Shown in pieces: positions 43,661-52,349 of a stretch of DNA of 64,000 nt. A program made the position numbers and the translations under genes. Origin of the DNA: RYN-230 sp963837515 (GTDB lineage: Bacteria > Actinomycetota > Actinomycetes > Streptosporangiales > Streptosporangiaceae); NCBI GenBank assembly GCA_963837515.1, contig CAWINT010000005.1, positions 434,001 through 498,000 on the forward strand, given 5' to 3'. The first letter of the stretch is position 1, and each line of letters starts with the position of its first letter. The notes beneath the pieces were generated by a model that made no database searches, was not told the DNA's origin, and saw only the letters and a list, made by a program, of their open reading frames with translations.

Positions 43661-46600
43661 ATGCGTACATATGGGGGTTTCCCGGGCTCGCCCGGGGTGG
43701 AGGCAGCTCCACGCGACCCCGGGCCGGGTCTGGCCGGGACCGCGGGGACTGGCCGGGGGGCCGGGCCGGACACCGGGGGGGTGCGGCCAGTGGCGAGGCG
43801 ACGTGGCTTGATGGCGGCCTACGCCGCCTGGATGACGCTGCTCGCCGCCGGGTACCTGCTGGTTCCTCCGGTCCGGGCAGCCGCCTGGGCGCTGCTCGCG
43901 CTGACCAGCGTCGCGGCCATGGTGGCGGGCGTGCGCCTGCACCGCCCAGCCCGCACACTGCCCTGGCTGCTGCTGGCCACGGCCAGCCTCAGCTTCGCGG
44001 TCGGCCAGTTCGGCTACCTGGTGCAGACCCGGCCCGGGCACGAGACCGCGGCGTTCCCGTCGGTCCTCGACATCTGTTCCCTGGCCGCCTATCCGCTCTT
44101 CGCGGCCGGGCTGCTGATGTTCATCCGGTACCGGGCCGCCGGGGCGCCCCGGCGCAGCCTGCTGGAAGCGCTGACCCTGGTCACCGGGCTCGCGTTGCTG
44201 GCCTGGATGTACCTTGTCCTGCCGCATGTGCACAACCCGGAGCTGACGTGGCTGCCCGAGACGGTGGCCATCGCCTACCCGCTCGGCGACGCGGCCCTGC
44301 TGGCCCTGCTGGCCCGGCTGCTCACCCCGGGAACGTGGCGCATCCGGTCGGCCCAGCTGCTCGCGGTCGGCACCCTGGGCCTGCTCGCCTCCGGCATCGC
44401 TCTCGGCCTCAACATGCTGCAGGACGCTTTCGAGGCCGGCAGCGCGGACGGCTTCGGCCTGGTGGTGTTCTACCTGGCCTTCGGGGCGGCGGCGCTGGAT
44501 CCCAGCATGTCCACGCTGACCAAGCTGGCCGGCCGGCGGGCGGTGCCGGACTCGCCGTTCCGGTTCGTCCTGCTGCTGCTCGCCTCCCTGGTGGCCCCCG
44601 GGGTGCTGCTGGCCCAGGCGCTGGGCCACAGTGTCCGGGACCTCGGGGTCCTCGCGGTCTGCTCGGCGCTGCTTTACATGCTTGTCCTGGCCCAGCTGGC
44701 CGAGGTGGCCGCGGCGCTGCGCCGCGCGCTGACCCGGGCCGAGGTGCTCCGGCTGGCCGGCGCCTCGCTGGCCGCGGCCAGCACCGTGGAACAGGCGGCC
44801 AGCGCGATCCGGTCGGCCGTGACCGCGCTGACCGGGGCGGGCCCGTGGCGGCCCGCGCTGCTGGCCGTGCGCGACGACGGCGGGCTGCGGGCGGTCGGTG
44901 CCCCGCCAGGTGACCCGCCGGTGCGGATGGACCTGCCCCCCGCCCTGGCGGCCAGCTGGGCCTCGCTGGGCGGCGGCACTGCGCAACGGCTGCTGCCCCG
45001 CGGGCCGGGCGGCCGTCGCGGCGAGGCCGTCCTCGCCTGCCCGCTGGCCCTGCCGGACCGGCCCTCGGGCGACCCGCTGATCGGCCTGCTGGCCGTGTTC
45101 GGGCCGGAGGCCGTGCTGGCCGCCGTCTCGGGCACCCTGGAGGTGCTGGCCCGGCAGGCCGCCCTGGTGGTAGAGCGGGTGCTGCTCAGCCAGGAGGTGA
45201 TCCGGCGTAACAGCGAGGCCTACTTCCGCACCCTCGTGCACGACACCTCGGATGTGATCCTCATCGTGGACGACGGCGGGTGCGTCCGGTACGCGACGCC
45301 GTCGGCGGCCACCCTGTTCGGGGCGGCCCCCATCGAGGGTGCCCAGCTGTGGGACCTGGTGGCACCCGAGGAGCGTGGGGAGATCGCCCGGGCGCTGGCC
45401 GACCTGCGTGACGGCGGCGGCCCCGGCCTGACCCAGGACTGGCGGATCACCTCGCGCGACGGCGGCTACGCGGAGGTCGAGGTCCGGTGCAGCGACCTGC
45501 GCCGGGAGCCCACCGTCGGCGGGCTGGTGCTCACCCTGCGCGACGTCACCCAGCAGCGTCAGCTGGAGCGCGAGCTGAGCTACCGGGCCTTCCACGACGC
45601 GCTGACGGGGCTGCCCAACCGGGTGCTGTTCTCCGACCGCGTGGTCCGGGCGCTGGCCCGGGCCGAGCGGCGCGGCGCCGTCGTCGGCGTGCTCTTCGTC
45701 GACCTGGACGACTTCAAGGTCGTGAACGACTCCCTCGGCCACACCGTGGGCGATGAGCTGCTGGTGGCCGCCGGGCACCGGCTGACCCGGCTGGCCGGCC
45801 CGGCCGGCGTGGTCGCCCGGCTCGGCGGCGACGAGTTCGCGCTGCTGGTGGACGAGGCGGCCAGCCCGGCGGCGGTGGGCGCCACGGCGGAGGTGATCGT
45901 CCGTGCCTTCGCCGAGCCGTTCGCGCTGGCGGTGGGGTCCGTCATCGCCACCGCCACGGTGGGCGTGGCCACGTCCCGGGACAGCGCCGGCCCCGGTGAC
46001 CTGGTGCGGCACGCCGACCTGGCGCTCTACGCGGCCAAGGCGGCGGGCAAGCGGCAGTGGCGCCAGTACCAGCCGGTGCTCAGCGCGGGCATGACGCGCC
46101 GCCGCGAACTGCAGGCGGCGCTGGACGCGGCCGTGGCCAGCTCGGCGTTTACCCTCGTCTACCAGCCCATTGCCGACCTGGCCGACGGGGAGCTGGTCGG
46201 CTTCGAGGCGCTGGTCCGCTGGCCGCACCCGGACTGGGGGATGATCAATCCCGGGGAGTTCATCTCGCTGGCCGAGGAGACCGGGCACATCGTCCCGCTG
46301 GGTGCCTGGGTGCTGGGCCAGGCCACGACGGACGCGGTCCGCTGGCAGCAGGACCTGCCCAGCCTGTACATCAGCGTCAACGTGTCCGCCCGCCAACTGC
46401 ACAACCCCGGGTTCGTGCGTACCGTACGGCGCTGCCTGGCCGTCTCCGGCCTGGTGCCGTCGGCGCTGCTGCTGGAGCTGACCGAGACCGTGCTGCTCCG
46501 GCCGGACCAGCGGATCAGCGCGGATCTGGCTGAGCTGCGCCGGATGGGCGTGCGGCTGGCCATCGACGATTTCGGCACCGGCTACTCCTCGCTCAGCTAC

Positions 46601-46909
46601 CTGCGTGAGCTGCCCATCGGGGTGCTCAAGATCGACAAGTCATTCGTGGACGGGATCGCGGTCTCGCCGCAGCGGCTGGCCCTGGCCGAGGTCATCATCC
46701 GCATCGCCAAGACCCTCGGCCTCACCGTGGTGGCCGAGGGCATCGAGAGCGAGGACCAGCGCGACCTGCTGCTCTCCATGGGGTGCCGGTACGGCCAGGG
46801 ATACCTGCTGTCCGGCCCGGTGGACGCGGCCCACGCGGCGAAGCTGGTCCGTGCGGACCGCAGCCTGCTGCCCCGCCCGCTACCCGCCCGGTCGCAGGCG
46901 CCCGGCTGA
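43661..46909 (+). CDS. Dual GGDEF-EAL cyclic-di-GMP protein with membrane and PAS domains
   Basis: A 1082-residue protein for making or breaking c-di-GMP. About eight to ten membrane helices occupy residues 50-360 (from LMAAYAAWMTLLAAGYLLVPP). A GAF-like segment (residues about 375-510), a PAS domain (FRTLVHDTSDVILIVDDGGCVRYATPS), GGDEF (ARLGGDEFALLV, signature intact) and EAL (GFEALVRWPHPDWG, with DDFGTGYSS and KIDKSF) follow. Both active-site motifs are intact, so either or both activities are possible. The ATG at 43661 has a weak ribosome site; the first 50 residues are Gly/Pro/Arg-rich and the true start may be later. Confidence 0.92.
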   Translation: MRTYGGFPGSPGVEAAPRDPGPGLAGTAGTGRGAGPDTGGVRPVARRRGLMAAYAAWMTLLAAGYLLVPPVRAAAWALLALTSVAAMVAGVRLHRPARTLPWLLLATASLSFAVGQFGYLVQTRPGHETAAFPSVLDICSLAAYPLFAAGLLMFIRYRAAGAPRRSLLEALTLVTGLALLAWMYLVLPHVHNPELTWLPETVAIAYPLGDAALLALLARLLTPGTWRIRSAQLLAVGTLGLLASGIALGLNMLQDAFEAGSADGFGLVVFYLAFGAAALDPSMSTLTKLAGRRAVPDSPFRFVLLLLASLVAPGVLLAQALGHSVRDLGVLAVCSALLYMLVLAQLAEVAAALRRALTRAEVLRLAGASLAAASTVEQAASAIRSAVTALTGAGPWRPALLAVRDDGGLRAVGAPPGDPPVRMDLPPALAASWASLGGGTAQRLLPRGPGGRRGEAVLACPLALPDRPSGDPLIGLLAVFGPEAVLAAVSGTLEVLARQAALVVERVLLSQEVIRRNSEAYFRTLVHDTSDVILIVDDGGCVRYATPSAATLFGAAPIEGAQLWDLVAPEERGEIARALADLRDGGGPGLTQDWRITSRDGGYAEVEVRCSDLRREPTVGGLVLTLRDVTQQRQLERELSYRAFHDALTGLPNRVLFSDRVVRALARAERRGAVVGVLFVDLDDFKVVNDSLGHTVGDELLVAAGHRLTRLAGPAGVVARLGGDEFALLVDEAASPAAVGATAEVIVRAFAEPFALAVGSVIATATVGVATSRDSAGPGDLVRHADLALYAAKAAGKRQWRQYQPVLSAGMTRRRELQAALDAAVASSAFTLVYQPIADLADGELVGFEALVRWPHPDWGMINPGEFISLAEETGHIVPLGAWVLGQATTDAVRWQQDLPSLYISVNVSARQLHNPGFVRTVRRCLAVSGLVPSALLLELTETVLLRPDQRISADLAELRRMGVRLAIDDFGTGYSSLSYLRELPIGVLKIDKSFVDGIAVSPQRLALAEVIIRIAKTLGLTVVAEGIESEDQRDLLLSMGCRYGQGYLLSGPVDAAHAAKLVRADRSLLPRPLPARSQAPG

Positions 46910-47004
46910 GCCTGGGACGGGAACGACCGGGACCGGCGCGCCGCGGCTGAGCCCGGGACCCGGGTGGCGGGCAGCCTGGCGTTACGGCCGTTGGGCTGGT
47001 TGAC

Positions 47005-47018
47005 CTGTCGGGGGACAG
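47005..47018. promoter_or_regulatory. Palindrome CTGTC-GGGG-GACAG before hmgA
   Basis: Perfect five-base arms with a four-base centre, 45 bases upstream of the hmgA start and overlapping a TTGACC -35-like element at 47000-47005. GntR regulators bind short palindromes like this, and a GntR gene is in the operon. Operator function is inferred. Confidence 0.45.
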
Positions 47019-47062
47019 AATGCTCTGATTGAGCGGAGGAATCACATCAAACGGGAGGGGTC

Positions 47063-48379
47063 ATGGCCGACCGCACCGCGGGCGAGGAGCGTTACCAGCC
47101 GGGGTTCGGCAACGAGTTCGTCAGCGAGGCGGTCCCCGGGACGCTGCCGGATGGGCGGAACTCACCCCAGCGGGCCCCGCTCGGCCTGTACTCCGAGCAG
47201 CTCAGCGGGACCGCGTTCACTCAGCCGCGGGGGGTGAACCGGCGCACCTGGGTGTACCGGATACTGCCGTCCGCAGCGCATCCGCCGTTCGCCCGGATCG
47301 GTTCCGGGGGGCTGCGCTCCGCACCGTTCGACGAGGTCGAGCCGGACCCCAACCGGCTGCGCTGGGACCCGCTGCCGCTGCCCAGCGGGGCGGTGGACTT
47401 CATCGACGGGCTGTACACCATGGGCGGCAACGGTGACGTGCGCACCCGCAGCGGGATGGCCGTGCACCTGTACGCGGCCACCGCATCGATGACTGACCGG
47501 TACTTCGTGGACGCCGACGGTGAACTGCTGATCGTGCCGGAACTCGGCCCGCTGCTGCTGCACACCGAGCTGGGCCGGCTCCGGGTCGCCCCCGGGGAGA
47601 TCGCGGTGCTGCCCAGGGGCCTTCGGTTCCGGGCCGAGCTGCCCGGCGGCCCGGCCCGCGGCTACCTGTGTGAGAACTACGGCGCGCCGTTCACGCTGCC
47701 CGAGCGCGGCCCGGTCGGAGCGAACGGGCTGGCCGGCGAGCGTGACTTCCTGGCCCCCGTGGCCGCCTGGGAAGAGCGGGCCAGCGCCCAGGTGGTGCAG
47801 AAGTTCGGCGGCGGCCTGTGGGCCGCCGACTACGACCACTCCCCGCTCGACGTAGTCGCCTGGCACGGCAACTACGTGCCGGTGAAGTACGACACCGCCC
47901 GTTTCATGGTCCTCGGCACGGTCAGCTTCGACCACCCGGACCCCTCGATCTACACCGTGCTCACCTCCCCGAGCGACACCCCGGGGCTGGCCAACGTGGA
48001 CTTCGTCATCTTCCCGCCGCGCTGGCTGGTCGGTGAGGACACCTTCCGGCCGCCCTGGTTCCACCGCAACGTCATGTCCGAGTTCATGGGCCTGGTCCGC
48101 GGCAGCTACGACGCGAAAGCCGAGGGCTTCGCCCCCGGCGGCGCCAGCCTGCACAACACCTTCGCCTCGCACGGCCCGGACGCCGCGACGTACGACCGCG
48201 CCTCCAGCGCGCCGCTGGCGCCGGAGAAGCTGGCCGGCACGCTGGCCGTCATGTTCGAGAGCCGCTGGATGATCATCCCGACCCGGCAGGCGCGGCACGC
48301 CCCGCACCGCCAGGCCGACTACGACGCGGTGTGGTCCGGGCTGGAACCGGCCTTCCGCGCGCCCAGCCCGGCCCCGTGA
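47063..48379 (+). CDS. hmgA: Homogentisate 1,2-dioxygenase
   Basis: A 438-residue ring-cleaving dioxygenase of tyrosine/phenylalanine breakdown, opening homogentisate to maleylacetoacetate with Fe(II). Family marks are YQPGFGNEFVSEAVPGTLP at the start, GLYSEQLSGTAFTQPR, RRTWVYRI, GEIAVLPRGLRFR, the Fe-site region FPPRWLVGEDTFRPPWFHRNVMSEFMGL (His and Glu ligands) and SLHNTFASHGPD. Preceded by GGGAGGGG seven bases before ATG. It heads the operon with gntR and fahA. An hpd gene is not in the window. Confidence 0.96.
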   Translation: MADRTAGEERYQPGFGNEFVSEAVPGTLPDGRNSPQRAPLGLYSEQLSGTAFTQPRGVNRRTWVYRILPSAAHPPFARIGSGGLRSAPFDEVEPDPNRLRWDPLPLPSGAVDFIDGLYTMGGNGDVRTRSGMAVHLYAATASMTDRYFVDADGELLIVPELGPLLLHTELGRLRVAPGEIAVLPRGLRFRAELPGGPARGYLCENYGAPFTLPERGPVGANGLAGERDFLAPVAAWEERASAQVVQKFGGGLWAADYDHSPLDVVAWHGNYVPVKYDTARFMVLGTVSFDHPDPSIYTVLTSPSDTPGLANVDFVIFPPRWLVGEDTFRPPWFHRNVMSEFMGLVRGSYDAKAEGFAPGGASLHNTFASHGPDAATYDRASSAPLAPEKLAGTLAVMFESRWMIIPTRQARHAPHRQADYDAVWSGLEPAFRAPSPAP

Positions 48380-49167
48380 CCGCCGGGCCAGCTGCCGGGC
48401 CCGCCGCCGGGGCGGAGGTCCCGGTCCCGGCCACGCCCGCTGCGTTCAGCGGCGCGCTGCCGCTGTGGTACCAGCTGGCGCAGACCCTGCGGGCCGCAAT
48501 CCTCAGTCCCGACCTGGGCGGAGCCACCCGGCTGCCCACCGAGGCCGAGCTGGCCCGGCGCTTCGGGGTGAGCCTGGCCACCGTGCGCCAGGCGCTGGCC
48601 TCGCTGGCCGCTGACGGGCTGATCACCCGGCACCGGCGCCGTGGCACCTTCGTCCACCCGGAGGCGCGGCGCAGCCGCGCCCTGCGGGTCATCGGCTCCG
48701 CTGAGACGGTGGCTGCCCAGCAGGCCAGTGCCGAGGTCCGGGTGCTCAGCCGCACCCGGGTGGCCGCGGACGGGCCACCCGCGGACCGGCTGGCGGAGGC
48801 GGGGCCGGGGGCGGAGGCGGTGCTCGTCCGCCGGCTCCGGCTGGACGCGGGGGTGCCGGTCAGCTACGCGGAGAACTACCTGCGCCCGGAGCACGCCGAC
48901 CGGCTCAGCGACGCCGCGCTGGCCCGGGCCCCGGTCACCGCGCTGCTGCGTGACGAGCTCGCGCTGCCGCTGACCCGGATCGACAACGAGCTGTCGGCGC
49001 GGAGCGTGCCCGCGGACCTGGCCGGGCTGCTGGAGGTGGAGGCGTTCAGCCCGGTACTGCTATCGGAAAATGTCACCTATGCCGGAGCATCGGGCCCGGT
49101 GGACATAGCGCGGATCTACTACCGTGGCGATCGCTTCACATTCGCGATCTCCCTGGACCTGCCTTGA
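48376..49167 (+). CDS. GntR-family regulator with UTRA domain
   Basis: A 263-residue HutC/UTRA-type regulator. The winged helix is in LPLWYQLAQTLRAAIL ... RLPTEAELARRFGVSLATVRQALASLAADGLITRHRRRGTFV; the ligand-binding UTRA domain follows with VRRLRLDAGVPVSYAENYLRPEHA. It sits between the two catabolic genes, with GTGA overlap to hmgA and TTGA overlap to fahA, so it is made with the enzymes. An intermediate of tyrosine breakdown is the likely inducer. Confidence 0.9.
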   Translation: MTAGPAAGPAAGAEVPVPATPAAFSGALPLWYQLAQTLRAAILSPDLGGATRLPTEAELARRFGVSLATVRQALASLAADGLITRHRRRGTFVHPEARRSRALRVIGSAETVAAQQASAEVRVLSRTRVAADGPPADRLAEAGPGAEAVLVRRLRLDAGVPVSYAENYLRPEHADRLSDAALARAPVTALLRDELALPLTRIDNELSARSVPADLAGLLEVEAFSPVLLSENVTYAGASGPVDIARIYYRGDRFTFAISLDLP

Positions 49168-50390
49168 CCGCGCTCACCTTCACCGAACACGCCCTGCCGT
49201 ACTGCGTGTTCTCCTGCGGCGACGGCCGCCCCCGGGTCGGGGCAGGCCTGGGCACCCACATCGTCAACCTGACGGCGGCCTTCGGTGACCCGGCGTTCGA
49301 CGTCCCCTCGCTCAACCCGTTCATGGCCCGCGGGCCGCGGGCCTGGCAGCGCACCAGGGAGCGGCTGCTCGGCTTCGTCCGCGGCGGGCAGATCACCGAG
49401 ACCGTGCCGATCGCCGAGGCCACCCTGCACCTGCCGTTCGAGGTGGCCGACTACACCGACTTCTACTCCTCGCTGGAGCACGCGACCAACGCGGCGCGGA
49501 TCCTCCGCCCGGCCGACCCCGCGCTCGCCCCCAACTGGCGCGAGATCCCGGTCGGCTACCACGGCCGGGCCGGCACGGTCGTGGTCAGCGGCACGCCGGT
49601 GCGCCGCCCGGCGGGCCCCATCGCCCCGGGCCACAGCCGGCCCGGGCTGGCCCCCACCCGGCGGCTCGACTTCGAGGCCGAGCTGGGCTTCGTGGTCGGG
49701 GCCAGCTCACGCCCCGGGCAGCCGGTGCCGGTGGACGACTTCGCCGCGCACGTATTCGGCGTGGTGCTGCTCATCGACTGGAGCGCCCGGGACATCCAGG
49801 CGTTCGAATCGCGGCCGCTGGGACCGTTCCTGTCCAAGTCGTTCGCCACCACGATCTCCCCGTGGGTCGTCCCGCTGGCGGCGCTGGAACCGGCCCGGGT
49901 GCCGCCCCCCGCGCAGGATCCGGTGCCGCTGGGCTACCTGCGGGCGGCCCAGCCGTGGGGCCTGGACATAGAGCTGGCCGTGACGGTCAACGGCCAGCCC
50001 GTCTCCCGGCCACGGTTCGCCACGATGTACTGGACCGCCGCGCAGCAGCTCGCGCACCTCACCGTGAACGGCGCCGCGGTACGGACCGGGGACCTGTACG
50101 GGTCCGGGACGGTGTCCAGTTTCCGCCGCGACGAGATGGGGTCGCTGCTGGAGCTGACCGCGGGCGGCCGGGACCCGCTGCTGCTCCCGGGTGGGCGGGC
50201 GCTGGGCTACCTGGCCGACGGCGACACCGTCACCCTGTCCGGCTCGGCCCCCGGCCCGGCCGGCTCGCGGATCGAGTTCGGCGGCGCGTCCGCGGTGATC
50301 ACGGAGGCGGATTCGCCGGCCCGGCCTGAAAGGCCGCCAGCGCCGCGCCGGGGGTGGCGAAGAAGGCGTCCGGGCCGTCGGCGCCGGTGA
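49164..50390 (+). CDS. fahA: Fumarylacetoacetase
   Basis: A 408-residue hydrolase for the last step of tyrosine breakdown, splitting fumarylacetoacetate to fumarate and acetoacetate. YTDFYSSLEHATNAARILRP, PVGYHGRAGTVVVSGTPVRRP and DFEAELGFVVG are the active-site and metal-site blocks, then DWSARDIQAFESRPLGPFLSKSFATTISPWVVPL and GDLYGSGTVSS. The first codon is a TTG at 49164 overlapping the gntR stop. The last 24 residues are Arg/Pro-rich, outside the family, and come from reading 92 bases into the tail of the convergent SulP gene. Confidence 0.93.
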   Translation: MTALTFTEHALPYCVFSCGDGRPRVGAGLGTHIVNLTAAFGDPAFDVPSLNPFMARGPRAWQRTRERLLGFVRGGQITETVPIAEATLHLPFEVADYTDFYSSLEHATNAARILRPADPALAPNWREIPVGYHGRAGTVVVSGTPVRRPAGPIAPGHSRPGLAPTRRLDFEAELGFVVGASSRPGQPVPVDDFAAHVFGVVLLIDWSARDIQAFESRPLGPFLSKSFATTISPWVVPLAALEPARVPPPAQDPVPLGYLRAAQPWGLDIELAVTVNGQPVSRPRFATMYWTAAQQLAHLTVNGAAVRTGDLYGSGTVSSFRRDEMGSLLELTAGGRDPLLLPGGRALGYLADGDTVTLSGSAPGPAGSRIEFGGASAVITEADSPARPERPPAPRRGWRRRRPGRRRR

Positions 50391-51999
50391 GCCCGTAGCG
50401 GGCCAGCTGGGCCCGCACCGGGTCGTCCATGCTGGTCATCATCACCTGGACGTGGGCGGCGTGCAGCCGCCGGAAAGCCCGGGCCAGCACCGCCGACGCG
50501 GTGTAGTCCACGTCGCCGATCGCCGCGCCGTCCAGTACCACCCAGCGCAGCGGGTCCCCGGAGCCGGCCAGGCTGATCAGGTCGTCGGCGAACCGGCTCG
50601 CGTTCGCGAAGTACAGGCTGGTGCCGAACCGGTAGACCACCAGGCCCGGCTCGGTCCGCGCCCCGGGCTCGACCGGCGCGGGCTGCCAGTGCCCGGCCGG
50701 CGACTTGACCAGCAGGTGACTGAGCGGCCGGTAGCTGTGCCGCAGGTGATCGATGACCGAGGCGGCCACGGCCACCCCGATGCCCCACTGGACGCCCAGG
50801 ACCACCACGGCCGCCGCGGTGATCAGCGCCACGGTGAACTCGGCCGGGCGGACCGCCCGGATGCGCCGCAGGCCGCGCAGGTCGACCAGTTCCGCGCCGA
50901 TCAGGAAGACCACCGCGGCCAGCGCGGCGATCGGCAGGTAGCGCAGCGGGCCGGTGGCGGCCACCAGCACGACGACGGCCAGCGCCCCGGTGACCAGCGA
51001 GACCAGCTGGCTCCGGCCGCCGGCGTCGTCGGCGATCTGCGTCTTGGTCGGGCTGCCGTTGACCACGAACGTGCCGGTGAAGGCGGCGGCCACGTTGGCG
51101 GCGCCGAGCCCGACCAGGTCCGTGTCGGTGCTGGACGGCTCGTTGTGCCTGATCGCGTAGGCGCGGGCGGTGGCGGCGCTCTGCGCCAGGATCACGATGG
51201 CGATCGACGCGGCCGTGCCCAGCAGCGCGGTGGCCTGGTGCAGCCCGAGGGCGGGCAGCGCCAGCCCGGGCAGCCCGCGCGGCACCGGGCCGAGCACCCG
51301 CACGCCCCGGGCGGCCAGCCCGGCCGCCCAGCTGACGCCGATCGCCGCGGTCACCGCGATCAGCGCGCCGGGGATCCGCCGGCTGACCAGCCGGGCCGCG
51401 AGCATCAGGGCGACCACCCCGGCCGAGATGGCCACGGTGAGCGGCTGCGCGGTGCCCAGCGCGGTCACCGTCTGCCCGAGCCTGACCAGCGTGTGCGGGC
51501 TGGGCGCGGTGACGCCCAGCATGTCCGGCAGCTGGCCGATCGCGACCTGGATGCCCACACCGGTGAGGAAGCCGAGCAGCACGGTGCGGGACAGGAAGGT
51601 GGCCAGGAAGCCGAGCCGGGCCAGCCGGGCGAGCAGCAGCAGCGCGCCGGTGAGCAGCGCGGCCAGCCCGGCCAGCCGGACGTAGCCGGGTGAGCCCGGA
51701 ACGGCCAGCCGGGTCAGCGTTCCGGCCAGCAGCGCCGCGGTGGCCGAGTCAGCCGCGACCACCAGGTGCCGGGAGGCGCCCAGCACCGCGTACAGGGCCA
51801 TCGGCAGCAGCAGCGTGTACAGCCCGGTCACCACCGGCATCCCGGCGATCCGGGCGTAACCCAGCACCTCCGGGACGGCCAGCGCGGCGAGGGTGACCCC
51901 GGCCAGCAGGTCCCCGGTGAGCTGGTCCCGGCGGACCGGCCGCAGCCCGCGCAGCACCGACCAGCCGCTGCGCCCGCCCGACCCCGGTACCGCCGCCAC
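50299..51999 (-). CDS. SulP-family anion permease with STAS domain
   Basis: A 566-residue SulP/SLC26 transporter for sulfate or another anion. LTGDLLAGVTLAALAVPEVLGYARIAGMPVVTGLYTLLLPMALYAVLG is the signature start. Ten or more helices follow, and a C-terminal STAS domain (GLVVYRFGTSLYFANASRF ... VVLDGAAIGDVDYTASAVLARAFRRL). The GTG at 51999 was chosen because GGGAGGA lies six bases before it and a 17-base tandem repeat (not a multiple of three) fills the further upstream frame; the ATG at 52104 would put this repeat inside the protein. Its 3' end overlaps fahA. Confidence 0.9.
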   Translation of the reverse strand: MAAVPGSGGRSGWSVLRGLRPVRRDQLTGDLLAGVTLAALAVPEVLGYARIAGMPVVTGLYTLLLPMALYAVLGASRHLVVAADSATAALLAGTLTRLAVPGSPGYVRLAGLAALLTGALLLLARLARLGFLATFLSRTVLLGFLTGVGIQVAIGQLPDMLGVTAPSPHTLVRLGQTVTALGTAQPLTVAISAGVVALMLAARLVSRRIPGALIAVTAAIGVSWAAGLAARGVRVLGPVPRGLPGLALPALGLHQATALLGTAASIAIVILAQSAATARAYAIRHNEPSSTDTDLVGLGAANVAAAFTGTFVVNGSPTKTQIADDAGGRSQLVSLVTGALAVVVLVAATGPLRYLPIAALAAVVFLIGAELVDLRGLRRIRAVRPAEFTVALITAAAVVVLGVQWGIGVAVAASVIDHLRHSYRPLSHLLVKSPAGHWQPAPVEPGARTEPGLVVYRFGTSLYFANASRFADDLISLAGSGDPLRWVVLDGAAIGDVDYTASAVLARAFRRLHAAHVQVMMTSMDDPVRAQLARYGLTGADGPDAFFATPGAALAAFQAGPANPPP

Positions 52000-52030
52000 C
52001 CGTGTCCTCCCGCCGCCCGCCCCTGATCCG

Positions 52031-52096
52031 GCCTGGCCCGATCCGCGGCCTGGCCCGATCCGCGGCCTGGCCCGATCCGCGGCCTGGCCCGATCCG
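52031..52096. repeat. 17-base tandem repeat, nearly four copies, upstream of the SulP gene
   Basis: GCCTGGCCCGATCCGCG is repeated exactly at 52031-52047, 52048-52064 and 52065-52081, with a partial fourth copy to 52096. It lies in the leader of the SulP gene and next to the UTRA remnant. Seventeen is not a multiple of three, so it changes frame at each copy and is not protein-driven. Confidence 0.85.
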
Positions 52097-52102
52097 GTAA
52101 TC

Positions 52103-52323
52103 ATGGACCAGGACCACACCATCCTGGCTGGTTTCTCGGAGCAGCTGCGGCGGCGCGGGGTGGTGGCCGGGGCCCGGCTGCTGTCGGTGGCGGAGCGGCC
52201 AGGCCGGCCGCGGCCGGCGCGCTGGAGCTGGCCGACGGCGACCGGGTGTGGGACATCCGGCGGGCCCGGCTCGACCGGACCCGGATCGCCGTGTGGACCT
52301 CCGGGCTGGCCGGGGTCGGCTGA
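52103..52323 (+). pseudogene. Frameshifted remnant of a GntR/UTRA regulator
   Basis: From ATG at 52103 one frame gives MDQDHTILAGFSEQLRRRGVVAGARLLSVAERP, a normal UTRA-domain start. It then turns Pro/Trp-rich, while the neighbouring frame from about 52210 continues as AAGALELADGDRVWDIRRARLDRTRIAVW up to the stop at 52321-52323. In UTRA proteins the order (F-x-E-x-L-R-x-R-G ... LLS-V-x-x-x-x-x-A-x-x-LEL-x-x-G-x-x-V-W-x-x-x-R-x-R) is the same. No DNA-binding part is present. I read it as a fragment with one frameshift near 52205. Confidence 0.55.
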
Positions 52324-52349
52324 CCGGGCCCGCATGGGATCATGGCGGC

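Noticed and set aside
43619..46402. Leftward open frame opposite the GGDEF-EAL gene
   Set aside because: Antisense shadow; GGDEF and EAL motifs are on the plus strand.
52000..52104. ATG at 52104 as the SulP start
   Set aside because: The extra 35 codons are made of a 17-base repeat that changes frame at each copy, and a good ribosome site precedes GTG at 51999.
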